From positions 106,932-170,931 of the forward strand of contig NZ_FQWO01000008.1 in NCBI RefSeq assembly GCF_900129705.1: DNA of 64,000 bases, written 5' to 3'. Both the position numbers and the translations under genes were made by a program. Below, in pieces: positions 1 to 8,731 of the stretch. This DNA comes from Flavobacterium granuli. GTDB lineage: Bacteria; Bacteroidota; Bacteroidia; Flavobacteriales; Flavobacteriaceae. Under the pieces are notes generated by a model. It was not told the origin of the DNA, searched no databases, and saw only the letters and a program-made list of their open reading frames with translations. Numbering within the stretch: the first letter of the stretch is position 1; every line of letters starts with the position of its first letter.

Positions 1-2705
1 AAGAACGTATCTCAACACCAGAAAAGAAAATTTTAGGTCAAGATTTGACTTTCTATTCTGCTGAAGAAGTTAATATTGCATTGAATGAAGGAAGATTAGA
101 ATTGAATGCTCGTGTTAGAATTAGAGCAAAAGATTTTAATGATGAAGGAGAATTAGTATACAAAATTATCCAAACAACTGCCGGACGTGTATTATTTAAT
201 GAAGTAGTACCAGAAGCAGCAGGATATATCAATGATGTATTGACTAAGAAAAACCTAAGAGATATTATCGGTCACGTATTAAATTCAACAAGCGTACCTG
301 AAACGGCTGCTTTCTTGGATAACATGAAAGATATGGGGTACAAATTTGCCTTCAAAGGTGGTTTGTCATTCTCTCTTGGTGATATTAGAATTCCAGATCA
401 AAAACCTAAATTAATCGCTGACGCCAGAGAACAAGTTGAAGGTATTTCTGCTAACTATAACATGGGTCTTATTACTAATAACGAACGTTACAACCAAGTT
501 ATTGACGTATGGACTTCTGCTAATGCGCAATTAACAGAGTTGGCAATGAAAAACATTAGAGAAGACCAACAAGGTTTCAACTCAGTGTATATGATGCTTG
601 ACTCTGGAGCAAGGGGATCTAAAGAACAAATTCGTCAGTTAACTGGTATGCGTGGTTTGATGGCTAAGCCAAAAAAATCTACTGCTGGTGGTGGTGAAAT
701 TATTGAAAACCCAATTCTTTCTAACTTTAAGGAAGGTCTTTCAATCCTTGAGTACTTTATCTCTACTCACGGTGCTCGTAAAGGACTTGCGGATACGGCT
801 CTTAAAACGGCGGATGCTGGATACTTAACAAGAAGGTTACATGATGTTTCTCAAGATGTTATCGTTAATATTGATGATTGTGGTACATTAAGAGGTGTTG
901 AAGTTTCTGCATTGAAAAAGAATGAAGAAATAGTTGAATCATTAGGAGAAAGAATTTTAGGACGTGTTGCTTTGCAAGATGTTGTTAATCCTTTAACTAG
1001 TGAAGTGTTAGTTCAAGCTGGACAACAAATTACTGAGGCTATAATGAAAGTTATTGAAGCTTCTCCTATCGAGAAAGTGGAAGTACGTTCACCGCTTGTT
1101 TGTGAGGCTACAAAAGGTATTTGTGCTAAATGTTACGGTAGAAACTTAGCTACTGGAAAAATGACTCAAAGAGGTGAAGCAGTTGGAGTTATCGCTGCTC
1201 AGTCTATTGGAGAGCCAGGAACACAGTTAACATTGCGTACATTCCACGTCGGTGGGGTTGCGGGTGGTATTTCTGAAGAATCCAGTATCATTACGAAATT
1301 CAACGGTAAGCTTGAAATCGAAGATCTTAAAACTGTAAAAGGTGAGGATAACGAAGGAAATGCTGTTGATATTGTGGTTTCTCGTTCAACTGAATTGAAA
1401 TTAGTAGACGAAAAAACAGGTATTGTTTTAAATACACATAACATTCCTTACGGATCAAGTATTTTTGTAAAAGACGGTCAGTCTGTTGCAAAAGGAGATG
1501 TAATCTGTAAATGGGATCCATATAATGGGGTTATTGTTTCGGAATTTACCGGTAAAATTGCTTACGAAGATTTAGAGCAAGGTCAATCATTCATGGTTGA
1601 AATTGATGAGCAAACTGGTTTCCAAGAAAAAGTAATCTCTGAGGCAAGAAATAAGAAATTAATTCCAACTTTATTAGTTTACGGTAAAGACGGTGAATTG
1701 ATCCGTTCTTACAACTTACCGGTTGGAGCTCACTTGATGGTTGAAGACGGAGAGAAAATTAAAGCGGGTAAAGTATTGGTGAAAATTCCACGTCGTTCTT
1801 CTAAATCTGGGGATATTACAGGAGGTTTACCAAGAATTACAGAACTTTTAGAAGCTCGTAATCCTTCAAACCCAGCTGTAGTTTCTGAGATTGATGGTGT
1901 TGTTTCTTTTGGAAAAATCAAAAGAGGTAACCGTGAGATCGTTATCGAATCTAAATTTGGTGATGTTAGAAAGTACTTAGTAAAACTTTCAAGTCAAATT
2001 CTTGTTCAAGAGAATGACTTCGTAAGAGCTGGTGTACCTTTGTCTGACGGAGCGATTACTCCAGACGATATCTTAAGAATTAAAGGACCTGCTGCTGTTC
2101 AACAGTATCTAGTAAATGAAATTCAAGAGGTATACCGTTTACAAGGGGTGAAAATTAATGATAAGCACTTTGAGGTAGTAATACGTCAAATGATGCGTAA
2201 AGTAAGAGTTCAAGATCCAGGAGATACATTGTTCCTAGAAGATCAATTGATTCATACTAAAGATTTTATCGTAGAAAACGATAAATTGTACGGAATGAAG
2301 GTGATTGAAGACGCTGGTGATTCTACGAATTTGAAAGAAGGTCAAATTATTTCGCCTCGTGAGTTGCGTGATGAAAATTCTCTTTTGAAACGTACGGATA
2401 AAAACCTAGTTGTGGCTCGTGATGTAATCACTGCAACTGCGACTCCGGTATTACAAGGTATTACAAGAGCATCTCTTCAAACGAAATCATTCATTTCTGC
2501 GGCTTCTTTTCAGGAAACCACTAAAGTATTGAACGAAGCTGCTGTTGCAGGTAAGATCGATTACTTAGAAGGATTGAAAGAAAATGTAATTGTAGGTCAT
2601 AGAATCCCTGCCGGAACGGGTATGAGAGAATACGATCATACAATTGTAGGTTCAAAAGAAGATTATAATGATATGATGGCTAATAAAGAGGAATATATTT
2701 ACTAA
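1..2705 (+). CDS. rpoC: DNA-directed RNA polymerase subunit beta' (3' part; gene starts before the window)
   Basis: This is the C-terminal ~900 residues of the largest catalytic subunit of RNA polymerase. The reading frame is open from base 3 to the TAA at 2703-2705, with no start codon context, so the gene is cut by the window edge. Visible hallmarks are the trigger-loop/bridge-helix region with [20 protein letters not shown], the zinc-binding cysteines in [15 protein letters not shown], and the C-terminal [11 protein letters not shown] and GIPAGTGM-type segments. The gene is followed after 3 nt by the DUF3467 gene, so the two are probably co-transcribed. No disruption is seen. Confidence 0.97.
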   Translation, partial: ERISTPEKKILGQDLTFYSAEEVNIALNEGRLELNARVRIRAKDFNDEGELVYKIIQTTAGRVLFNEVVPEAAGYINDVLTKKNLRDIIGHVLNSTSVPETAAFLDNMKDMGYKFAFKGGLSFSLGDIRIPDQKPKLIADAREQVEGISANYNMGLITNNERYNQVIDVWTSANAQLTELAMKNIREDQQGFNSVYMMLDSGARGSKEQIRQLTGMRGLMAKPKKSTAGGGEIIENPILSNFKEGLSILEYFISTHGARKGLADTALKTADAGYLTRRLHDVSQDVIVNIDDCGTLRGVEVSALKKNEEIVESLGERILGRVALQDVVNPLTSEVLVQAGQQITEAIMKVIEASPIEKVEVRSPLVCEATKGICAKCYGRNLATGKMTQRGEAVGVIAAQSIGEPGTQLTLRTFHVGGVAGGISEESSIITKFNGKLEIEDLKTVKGEDNEGNAVDIVVSRSTELKLVDEKTGIVLNTHNIPYGSSIFVKDGQSVAKGDVICKWDPYNGVIVSEFTGKIAYEDLEQGQSFMVEIDEQTGFQEKVISEARNKKLIPTLLVYGKDGELIRSYNLPVGAHLMVEDGEKIKAGKVLVKIPRRSSKSGDITGGLPRITELLEARNPSNPAVVSEIDGVVSFGKIKRGNREIVIESKFGDVRKYLVKLSSQILVQENDFVRAGVPLSDGAITPDDILRIKGPAAVQQYLVNEIQEVYRLQGVKINDKHFEVVIRQMMRKVRVQDPGDTLFLEDQLIHTKDFIVENDKLYGMKVIEDAGDSTNLKEGQIISPRELRDENSLLKRTDKNLVVARDVITATATPVLQGITRASLQTKSFISAASFQETTKVLNEAAVAGKIDYLEGLKENVIVGHRIPAGTGMREYDHTIVGSKEDYNDMMANKEEYIY

Positions 2706-2708
2706 GAC

Positions 2709-3020
2709 ATGAGTAATTCTAATCAACAACAAGAGCAAATAAATATTGAATTGGATGAAAAAACAGCTGAAGGAATTTATTCTAATTTAGCTATAATCAA
2801 TCATTCTTCATCTGAGTTTGTTTTAGATTTTGTAAGTATCATGCCTGGTGTTCCTAAGGCCAAAGTGAAATCAAGAATTGTCTTGACCCCACAGCATGCC
2901 AAAAGACTATTGAAGGCTATTGGAGAGAATATTCATCGATTTGAAATAGCCCACGGCGAAATCAAAGACACTGAACAAGCTCCTATTCCGCTTAATTTTG
3001 GTCCTGCAGGACAAGCATAA
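2709..3020 (+). CDS. DUF3467 family protein
   Basis: A 103-residue soluble acidic protein with no signal peptide or membrane segment. The sequence matches the small DUF3467 family, which in Bacteroidota commonly sits directly downstream of rpoC; conserved parts seen here are the IYSNLAIINHSSSEFVLDF segment and the PKAKVKSRIVLTPQHAKRLL segment. Its biochemical role is not known. It begins 3 nt after the rpoC stop and is followed at once by a strong terminator, so it is the last gene of the rpoC transcript. Confidence 0.85.
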   Translation: MSNSNQQQEQINIELDEKTAEGIYSNLAIINHSSSEFVLDFVSIMPGVPKAKVKSRIVLTPQHAKRLLKAIGENIHRFEIAHGEIKDTEQAPIPLNFGPAGQA

Positions 3021-3026
3021 TTTTAT

Positions 3027-3059
3027 AAAAAGGCTTCCCATTGTGGAAGCCTTTTTTTT
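3027..3059 (+). terminator. Rho-independent terminator of the rpoC-DUF3467 transcript
   Basis: Perfect stem AGGCTTCC / GGAAGCCT with a 6-nt loop, preceded by A residues and followed by eight T residues. It lies 7 nt past the DUF3467 stop codon. Confidence 0.9.
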
Positions 3060-3085
3060 GTCTTAGTGTTTTTTAAAGTTACTTT

Positions 3086-3120
3086 ATCCCGATAGTCGTG
3101 TACTCTCGGGATTCTTTTTT
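3086..3120 (+). terminator. Second hairpin with T tract
   Basis: ATCCCGA (3086-3092) pairs with TCGGGAT (3106-3112) and is followed by a T-rich run. It may be a back-up terminator. The rest of the 3021-3316 gap holds no visible gene. Confidence 0.45.
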
Positions 3121-3316
3121 TAAGTGCTGTTTGTTTAGCGGTTAATGTTTTAATAAACTAAATATAACGGTTTGTTTGTACTGTGTGTTGCTACATTTTT
3201 GTAGCTAAACGTTTATAACAGCAGTTTATCGAAAATATTTTTTTGTAGGTTATTGTTGATTTAGTTTTGGTCAAGAATAAGTGATAAAGGTTTATCATTT
3301 GAAAAAAAAGAATAGT

Positions 3317-3670
3317 ATGAACAATTTTTTTACACATAACGACAACAAAAAATCTTTTACATTCTACTTCGTTGTTGCTATTGTTTTATTGTTTAATGTT
3401 ACTGCTTTTGGTCAGTCTGTTGAGCAAAATGCAGTTGTATCTACCGCTAATGAAACTACTCACGAAATAAAACAAGAAACGTCTGTTAGAAATTCTAATT
3501 TAGAATTTGTTCTTTGGTTTATGACTTCAAAACAAAATCCAAATAGTACAATATCAACTGAAGGAGCAAATGCTAAAAAGCAAATTATGACTTCTGGTTT
3601 AACGCCTAACCGTTTGTTGATAAAAGCTTTTTTGAAAAAAGCAGTAAACTTTGAAAGTGCCCTAGCATAA
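3317..3670 (+). CDS. Small exported protein of unknown function
   Basis: I place the start at the ATG at 3317 (117 residues); an upstream in-frame GTG at 3281 would add 12 lysine-rich residues and is less likely. Residues ~12-30 form a hydrophobic signal peptide ending in FGQS, the usual Bacteroidota A/G-Q cleavage context. The remaining ~85 residues are polar, contain no cysteine and match no family I recognise; they end in a basic helical stretch with LLIKAFLKKAVNF. The gene stands alone between two terminators and faces the convergent transketolase genes. Export is inferred; function is unknown. Confidence 0.6.
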   Translation: MNNFFTHNDNKKSFTFYFVVAIVLLFNVTAFGQSVEQNAVVSTANETTHEIKQETSVRNSNLEFVLWFMTSKQNPNSTISTEGANAKKQIMTSGLTPNRLLIKAFLKKAVNFESALA

Positions 3671-3724
3671 TAAAGCAATTATTTTCCTTTTGGATAAATA
3701 GAAATAGCAGAAAATACAAAGCAT

Positions 3725-3760
3725 AAAAAAACCGTTGATTTTCATCAACGGTTTTTTTTA
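3725..3760. terminator. Bidirectional terminator between convergent genes
   Basis: ACCGTTGAT (3731-3739) pairs with ATCAACGGT (3743-3751), flanked by A6 on the left and T7 on the right. It can therefore serve both the exported-protein gene on the plus strand and the transketolase operon on the minus strand. Confidence 0.85.
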
Positions 3761-3787
3761 TTTCAAGAAAGGATTATCCCTATGAAC

Positions 3788-4741
3788 TTATTTTCTTTTG
3801 ATCACTCTTTCTACAGCTTCAACAATCGCTTGATTGTTCAATTTGTATTTCTCCATAAGTTGTTCCGGAGTTCCAGATTCACCAAAGCTGTCATTTACCG
3901 CTACAAACTCCTGTGGAGCTGGGTGGTGTAATGCCAATACTCTAGAAACGCTTTCGCCAAGACCTCCAAGAATATTGTGCTCTTCAGCGGTAACAATGCA
4001 TTTAGTTTTGGCCAATGATTTTAGAATAGCTTCTTCGTCCAATGGTTTAATAGTATGAATGTTAATTACCTCGGCAGAAATTCCTTTTGCTTCCAATGCT
4101 TCAGCAGCAATAAGAGCTTCCCAAACCAGATGACCTGTAGCAACAATAGTTACATCAGTACCTTCGTTTAAAAGGATTGCTTTTCCAATTACGAAAGGTT
4201 CGTCAGCAGGCATGAAATTTGGCACTACAGGACGTCCAAAACGCAAATAAGCAGGGCCATGATGATCGGCAAGAGCAAGAGTCGCAGCTTTGGTTTGATT
4301 GTAATCACATGTATTGATTACGGTCATTCCCGGCAACATTTTCATTAAACCGATATCTTCAAGTATTTGGTGTGTAGCTCCGTCTTCTCCTAGTGTTAAA
4401 CCAGCGTGAGAAGCACAAATTTTTACATTTTTTTCAGAGTAAGCTACTGATTGACGAATTTGGTCATATACTCTTCCTGTAGAAAAGTTAGCAAAAGTTC
4501 CTGTGAAAGGAATTTTCCCACCAATAGTTAAACCAGCTGCAATTCCAATCATATTTGCTTCAGCAATTCCGATTTGAAAAAAACGCTCTGGATGATTTTT
4601 CTTGAAATCGTCAAATTTCAACGATCCAATTAAATCAGCACAAAGTGCCACTACGTTTTCATTTTTTTGACCTAACTCAGTCATTCCCGCACCAAAACCC
4701 GAACGAGTATCTTTACTTCCTGTGTTTGTATATTTTTTCAT
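3788..4741 (-). CDS. Transketolase, C-terminal section
   Basis: This 317-residue protein corresponds to the pyrimidine-binding and C-terminal domains of transketolase. That enzyme moves two-carbon ketol units in the pentose phosphate pathway. Typical segments are GMTELGQKNENVVALCADL at the start, RFFQIGIAEANMIGIAAGL with the glutamate that activates thiamine diphosphate, and HAGLTLGEDGATHQILEDI. In many Bacteroidota the enzyme is split into two polypeptides, so this is not a broken gene. The partner N-terminal subunit is 82 nt upstream, in the same orientation, and the two should form the active complex in the cytoplasm. Confidence 0.93.
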   Translation of the reverse strand: MKKYTNTGSKDTRSGFGAGMTELGQKNENVVALCADLIGSLKFDDFKKNHPERFFQIGIAEANMIGIAAGLTIGGKIPFTGTFANFSTGRVYDQIRQSVAYSEKNVKICASHAGLTLGEDGATHQILEDIGLMKMLPGMTVINTCDYNQTKAATLALADHHGPAYLRFGRPVVPNFMPADEPFVIGKAILLNEGTDVTIVATGHLVWEALIAAEALEAKGISAEVINIHTIKPLDEEAILKSLAKTKCIVTAEEHNILGGLGESVSRVLALHHPAPQEFVAVNDSFGESGTPEQLMEKYKLNNQAIVEAVERVIKRK

Positions 4742-4751
4742 TATTCTTTTA

Positions 4752-4783
4752 AAATTGAAAGATTAAAAAATTGAAAGATTAAA
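4752..4783. repeat. Perfect 16-bp tandem duplication between the transketolase genes
   Basis: AAATTGAAAGATTAAA occurs twice without a gap (4752-4767 and 4768-4783), immediately upstream of the C-terminal transketolase gene on the minus strand. Nothing else is visible in this short spacer. Confidence 0.8.
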
Positions 4784-4823
4784 AAAATCTGAAATCAGAA
4801 GTCATTAATCGCCAATTTTAATT

Positions 4824-5678
4824 CTAGTAGTCGCTTTGTCCGCCAGTATTGTAATTTTGTGTCAAAGCCGCTTCCAGTTGCGCGTCATTTGGCGCTTTAC
4901 CATGCCAAGCATGAGTATGCATCATAAAATCTACACCGTTACCCATTTCAGTATGTAATAATACACAAACCGGCTTTCCTTTTCCTGTTCTGGATTTTGC
5001 GTCAGTCATTCCTGCGATAATCGCTTCGATGTTATTTCCTTCTTTGATTTCAAGAACTTCCCAATCAAAAGCTTCAAACTTAGCGCGGATGCTACCCATG
5101 TTCAATACTTCATCAGTAGAACCATCAATTTGTTTTCCGTTTAAATCTACTGTGGCAATAATATTGTCTACTTTTTTAGCAGAAGCATACATAATTGCTT
5201 CCCAGTTTTGACCTTCCTGTAATTCACCATCACCATGAAGAGAGTAAATTATATGATTGTCATTGTTTAGCTTTTTAGCTTGTGCAGCTCCAATAGCCAC
5301 TGACAATCCTTGTCCAAGAGAACCCGATGCCATTCTAACTCCAGGTAAACCGTCATGAGTAGTAGGGTGTCCTTGCAATCTTGAATTAATCAGACGGAAA
5401 GTCGCTAATTCAGAAACTGGAAAATAACCGCTTCTTGCTAATACGCTGTAAAATACAGGTGAAATATGTCCGTTTGAAAGGAAAAAAAGATCTTCTCCAA
5501 TTCCGTCCATATCAAATCCTTCTTTGCGTTCCATTAGGTTTTGGTACAGGGCTACCAAAAATTCAGTACAACCAAGAGAGCCTCCTGGGTGACCTGAGTT
5601 GACAGCGTGTACCATTCGAAGAATATCTCTTCTGACTTGGATAGTTAAATCGTTTAATTGTTGTGTGTTAGGCTTCAT
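4824..5678 (-). CDS. Transketolase, N-terminal section
   Basis: This 284-residue protein is the thiamine-diphosphate/metal-binding half of a split transketolase. It contains the HAVNSGHPGGSLGC start motif, the ASGSLGQGLSVAIGAA segment and the diphosphate motif GDGELQEGQNWEA followed by the metal-ligand asparagine in VDLNGKQ. It forms the upstream gene of the two-gene transketolase operon and has a near-consensus promoter just upstream. It is complete, with a normal length for the split form. Confidence 0.93.
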   Translation of the reverse strand: MKPNTQQLNDLTIQVRRDILRMVHAVNSGHPGGSLGCTEFLVALYQNLMERKEGFDMDGIGEDLFFLSNGHISPVFYSVLARSGYFPVSELATFRLINSRLQGHPTTHDGLPGVRMASGSLGQGLSVAIGAAQAKKLNNDNHIIYSLHGDGELQEGQNWEAIMYASAKKVDNIIATVDLNGKQIDGSTDEVLNMGSIRAKFEAFDWEVLEIKEGNNIEAIIAGMTDAKSRTGKGKPVCVLLHTEMGNGVDFMMHTHAWHGKAPNDAQLEAALTQNYNTGGQSDY

Positions 5679-5703
5679 TTTGTGTGTAAAAGTTAAACTT
5701 GCG

Positions 5704-5734
5704 CAAAGGTAATTTTATTTTGACGTAAGACAAA
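5704..5734 (-). promoter_or_regulatory. Promoter of the transketolase operon
   Basis: Read on the minus strand: TTTG (5734-5731), 19 nt, then TACCTTTG (5711-5704). This fits the Bacteroidota consensus TTTG-N19-TAnnTTTG. It lies ~25 nt before the start codon. Confidence 0.8.
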
Positions 5735-5767
5735 TGATTTTTTATAATAGTTACAGTAGCTTGTGTT

Positions 5768-5797
5768 GAAAAAAAAGCCCGAAATTGGGCCTTTTGG
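5768..5797 (-). terminator. Terminator of the rhodanese operon
   Basis: On the minus strand GGCCC pairs with GGGC across AATTTC and is followed by a run of about nine T residues. It lies ~75 nt past the stop of the downstream rhodanese gene. Confidence 0.65.
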
Positions 5798-5869
5798 AAT
5801 TTTATTTAAAAAATAAAGCATTCTTTCTGTTGTAACTTACGAGTTTTTTAGGATGCTGTCTTTCTGGAT

Positions 5870-6184
5870 TTATTGTATTTTGTTTTGCAAACTACTCCAG
5901 CCGCCACCATTATAAACTTGCTCAAAACCATTTGATTTCAAAATGTTTTTTGCCGATGCGCTTCGCATTCCCGATGCGCAGCAAGTGATAATCGGGCTGT
6001 CTTTTTTTATTTTCGAAATGTGTTTTGAAAGTTCATTTAAAGGAGCGTTTATCGAGCCTTTTATGTGTCCTTGTTTGTACTCACCGGGAGAACGTACATC
6101 CAGTATAATAGCTCCATTTTTCACTAAATCAGCGTAGTTTACTTTTGGTCCTAGACCCAATAGTTTTTTGAGAGTGTTTATCAT
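5870..6184 (-). CDS. Rhodanese-like domain protein
   Basis: A single-domain rhodanese of 104 residues that would carry a sulfane sulfur as a cysteine persulfide. The N-terminal motif ILDVRSPGEYKQGHIKGSIN and the active-site loop CASGMRS (CxxGxR pattern) are intact. It begins 2 nt after the stop of another single-domain rhodanese, so the two are translated from one message. No signal peptide is clear, although the first residues (INTLKKLLGLG) are amphipathic. The donor and acceptor of sulfur cannot be told from the sequence. Confidence 0.88.
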   Translation of the reverse strand: MINTLKKLLGLGPKVNYADLVKNGAIILDVRSPGEYKQGHIKGSINAPLNELSKHISKIKKDSPIITCCASGMRSASAKNILKSNGFEQVYNGGGWSSLQNKIQ

Positions 6185-6186
6185 GA

Positions 6187-6474
6187 TTATTTTGTTGCTT
6201 GTGATTTGTAATAGTTAACGTCTAGCCAAGAACCTCCATTGTAACATTCTATTCCTTGTTGTGAAAGGAAATGTTGGGCTTGGCCGCTTCTGTTTCCTGA
6301 AGCACAGCATAAAATTATAGGTGTTTTGATGTTTTTTATTTCGTCTATTCTTTCCGGTATTTCATTCAAAGGAATGTTGATTGAATCAACAACGTGGCCT
6401 CCCATGAACTCGGCATAAGAGCGTACATCGATTATTGTTCCTTGGTTTTCTGTGATTATTTTTTCTAAATCCAT
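6187..6474 (-). CDS. Rhodanese-like domain protein
   Basis: A 95-residue rhodanese domain with TIIDVRSYAEFMGGHV at the N-terminus and the active loop CASGNRSG. It is the first gene of a two-rhodanese operon and is a diverged paralogue of the second. The start codon is fused to a run of 19 A residues (minus strand), so the normal ribosome-binding region is a homopolymer. A Crp/Fnr-like palindrome and a -7 box lie ~80-120 nt upstream. Likely roles are sulfane sulfur handling or redox stress; the sequence alone does not decide. Confidence 0.88.
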   Translation of the reverse strand: MDLEKIITENQGTIIDVRSYAEFMGGHVVDSINIPLNEIPERIDEIKNIKTPIILCCASGNRSGQAQHFLSQQGIECYNGGSWLDVNYYKSQATK

Positions 6475-6493
6475 TTTTTTTTTTTTTTTTTTT
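6474..6493 (-). repeat. A20 homopolymer at the rhodanese start codon
   Basis: The plus strand shows 20 consecutive T residues. On the minus strand this is A20, whose last A is the A of the ATG. Such a run is prone to length changes and would alter the spacing or folding of the translation start region. Confidence 0.85.
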
Positions 6494-6553
6494 AGATGAT
6501 TTGGAATTAAAGCGATGTTTGTTGTTGAATCGCTCTAAATCTATTTTATGAGA

Positions 6554-6597
6554 CAAAAGTAATATAGCAAATAGATGTTTACAGTAACTTTTGTTAC
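6554..6597 (-). promoter_or_regulatory. Rhodanese promoter with Crp/Fnr-like palindrome
   Basis: On the minus strand a -7 box TACTTTTG lies at 6561-6554. A palindrome GTAAC-N4-GTTAC covers 6584-6597. Its centre (~6590.5) would be about 40-41 bp upstream of the predicted transcription start, the position of a class II Crp/Fnr-type activator site. The assignment to a Crp/Fnr protein is inference. Confidence 0.5.
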
Positions 6598-6693
6598 ACA
6601 AGGTAAATTTACTGTTTAATTTTTGAAGTATACTGGAGTGATTTTTGAAGTTTTTTTTTAAGTAATATTAAAGTCGAATTAGTAATAAATCAT

Positions 6694-6720
6694 AAAAAAA
6701 GCCTGTCTAAAACAGGCTAA
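6694..6720 (-). terminator. Terminator of the DoxX gene
   Basis: On the minus strand AGCCTGT pairs with ACAGGCT across a short TTTAG loop and is followed by T7. It lies ~45 nt past the doxX-type stop codon. Confidence 0.85.
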
Positions 6721-6761
6721 ATATCAATTGTTGTTTAAATCTTCTGGTTTATATTTAGGTT

Positions 6762-7175
6762 CTATTTTTTCAAAACAGCATCAATAGAAAACGTACCGCT
6801 ACCCAATAAAAATAAAGCACAATACGATAGTAAATACATTAAAGCGGGTTCCATTGTTCCCAGGCTATCATTGATATGGATAATAAACACGGCAACAGCC
6901 ATTGTGATAATGAGCGGAATCAAAGCTAATCTGGTCCATAATCCAATTACAATTAATAAGGAGCATAATACTTCGGCAAAAACGGTTAAGATTAATGAAG
7001 CTGGAGCACCAATACCTATTGGGTCGCCAAATTCCATGTTGCCATTTATTAAGTTCATCAGTTTTGGGATGCCATGGCTCAACATCAATAAGCCAAGTGT
7101 CAATCGCAAAATAAGTGAAGTCCAAGCTGCAGCATTGGCAGACCAAGAAATTGGGGATACTAGTTTTTGAATCAT
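6762..7175 (-). CDS. DoxX family membrane protein
   Basis: A 137-residue integral membrane protein with four hydrophobic segments (about residues 18-38, 57-80, 82-103 and 112-130). The pattern LILRLTLGLLMLSHGIPKL near the N-terminus and the GLWTRLALIPL segment are typical of DoxX/DUF417-like proteins. Members have been linked to respiratory or redox membrane complexes, but the activity of this one is unknown. It is transcribed alone, with its own promoter (-7 box TAAATTTG at 7211-7204) and terminator. Expression together with the rhodanese operon cannot be inferred. Confidence 0.85.
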   Translation of the reverse strand: MIQKLVSPISWSANAAAWTSLILRLTLGLLMLSHGIPKLMNLINGNMEFGDPIGIGAPASLILTVFAEVLCSLLIVIGLWTRLALIPLIITMAVAVFIIHINDSLGTMEPALMYLLSYCALFLLGSGTFSIDAVLKK

Positions 7176-7203
7176 TATTTAAGTTTTAGGTTTATAACTC
7201 TTT

Positions 7204-7211
7204 CAAATTTA
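7204..7211 (-). promoter_or_regulatory. -7 box of the DoxX gene
   Basis: TAAATTTG on the minus strand, matching TAnnTTTG, ~28 nt before the start codon. No good -33 TTG is visible at the usual spacing. Confidence 0.45.
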
Positions 7212-7471
7212 ATATAATTTTTAAAAGAATTTACTGCGCTTTAAAAAAAATGTAAATTAAGATTGTTGTAATTATCCTTTTCTTGGAAGAGGAAATTATA
7301 TGTATTTTCTGTTGCGTCTATTTTAAAATTATTTTTCGCATGAAGGATTGTAGCGGCATGAAGATAGAGTGGAAAGCCTGATTGGAGAGTTGGAGGAAGG
7401 CGCACTTAATAGAAATCATAAAACATTTTTAATTTTTTAGCTTATCTAATTATCTAGTTTTCAAATTAACC
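7212..7471. other. Intergenic stretch between divergent DoxX and tgt
   Basis: Within the 335-nt gap I see no open reading frame of note, no tRNA and no strong hairpin. A short GGATTGTAGCGG segment near 7347 resembles part of the repeat-like element at the right edge of the window (AATCTT/GTAGCGAA on its minus strand) and may be a decayed copy. That link is weak. Confidence 0.3.
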
Positions 7472-7479
7472 TATCTTTG
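7472..7479 (+). promoter_or_regulatory. -7 box of tgt
   Basis: TATCTTTG matches TAnnTTTG exactly and lies 31 nt before the start codon of tgt. The -33 element is not obvious. Confidence 0.55.
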
Positions 7480-7510
7480 CCCGCCGAACAATCGGTAGAA
7501 AAACGTTACT

Positions 7511-8641
7511 ATGAAGTTTGATTTATTACAAAAAGACCCTCAGTCCAAAGCTAGAGCGGGAAGTATTACTACAGATCACGGTGTAATTGAAACACCTATT
7601 TTTATGCCTGTTGGGACTGTAGCCTCAGTAAAAGGGGTGCACCAGAGAGAATTGAAAGAAGATATAAACCCGGATATTATCCTGGGAAATACCTATCATT
7701 TATATTTACGTCCACAAACTGAAATCTTAGAAAAAGCAGGTGGATTGCATAAATTCATGAACTGGGATCGTAATATTTTGACCGATTCTGGAGGATATCA
7801 AGTGTATTCTTTGTCTTCAAATCGAAAGATTAAAGAAGAAGGGGTAAAGTTTAAATCGCATATTGATGGTTCTTATCATTTTTTCACACCCGAAAATGTA
7901 ATGGAAATTCAGCGGACTATTGGGGCTGATATTATCATGGCTTTTGATGAATGTACGCCTTATCCTTGTGATTATAACTATGCAAAACGTTCGATGAAAA
8001 TGACCCACCGTTGGCTGGACCGATGTGTGAATCATTTGGAAAAAGTGCCTGTAAAATACGGTTACGATCAAGCTTTTTTTCCTATTGTTCAAGGAAGTTG
8101 TTACAAAGACTTGCGCCAGCAATCAGCGGAATATATCGCCAATTCGAACCAAGTAGGAAACGCCATTGGCGGACTTTCTGTTGGCGAGCCAGCCGAAGAA
8201 ATGTATGCGATGACCGAAGTAGTTTGCGAAATTCTTCCCGAAGATAAACCACGTTATCTAATGGGGGTGGGAACGCCTATCAATATTTTGGAAAATATTG
8301 CTCTTGGTGTTGACATGTTTGACTGTGTGATGCCTACGCGTAACGCCAGAAACGGTATGTTGTTTACAGCTAACGGTACGATTAATATCAAGAATAAAAA
8401 ATGGGAAGCCGATTTTTCTCCAATTGATGAAATGGGACATACTTTTGTAGATACTGAATATACTAAAGCATATTTGCGTCACCTATTTGCAGCCAATGAA
8501 TATTTAGGAAAACAAATTGCGACAATCCATAATCTTGGTTTTTATATGTGGCTGGTTCGTGAGGCTCGAAAACATATTATTGCCGGTGATTTTAGATCTT
8601 GGAAAGAAATGATGGTGCGCAATATGAGTCAGAGATTATAA
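7511..8641 (+). CDS. tgt: tRNA-guanine transglycosylase
   Basis: This 376-residue cytoplasmic enzyme exchanges guanine at position 34 of GUN-anticodon tRNAs for the queuosine precursor. The substrate-binding DSGGYQVYSL motif, the MAFDECTPYP segment and the catalytic-aspartate motif MFDCVMPTRNARNG are all present, and length is normal. In the zinc site region, however, the usual CxCxxC before YxxAYLRHL is replaced by GHTFVD, so the three cysteine ligands are missing while the following histidine in LRHLF is kept. Function as Tgt is still likely, perhaps with an altered structural site. A permease gene follows after 90 nt. Confidence 0.93.
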   Translation: MKFDLLQKDPQSKARAGSITTDHGVIETPIFMPVGTVASVKGVHQRELKEDINPDIILGNTYHLYLRPQTEILEKAGGLHKFMNWDRNILTDSGGYQVYSLSSNRKIKEEGVKFKSHIDGSYHFFTPENVMEIQRTIGADIIMAFDECTPYPCDYNYAKRSMKMTHRWLDRCVNHLEKVPVKYGYDQAFFPIVQGSCYKDLRQQSAEYIANSNQVGNAIGGLSVGEPAEEMYAMTEVVCEILPEDKPRYLMGVGTPINILENIALGVDMFDCVMPTRNARNGMLFTANGTINIKNKKWEADFSPIDEMGHTFVDTEYTKAYLRHLFAANEYLGKQIATIHNLGFYMWLVREARKHIIAGDFRSWKEMMVRNMSQRL

Positions 8642-8655
8642 AAAAAATGTTTATT

Positions 8656-8712
8656 CGTTTATTTGTTTAATCGAATAAGAAATCATACGCTTTGCCTCTA
8701 AACAAATAAACG
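8656..8712. repeat. 13-bp perfect inverted repeat downstream of tgt
   Basis: CGTTTATTTGTTT (8656-8668) is repeated inverted as AAACAAATAAACG (8700-8712), with a 31-nt loop. It may end or attenuate the tgt transcript before the lptG-like gene; no T tract follows. Confidence 0.5.
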
Positions 8713-8731
8713 ATTAACCGATTAAACTTTT

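Noticed and set aside
3788..5678. Transketolase interpreted as a gene broken by frameshift
   Set aside because: Both halves have their own starts, an 82-nt spacer and full domain boundaries; split transketolase is common in this phylum.
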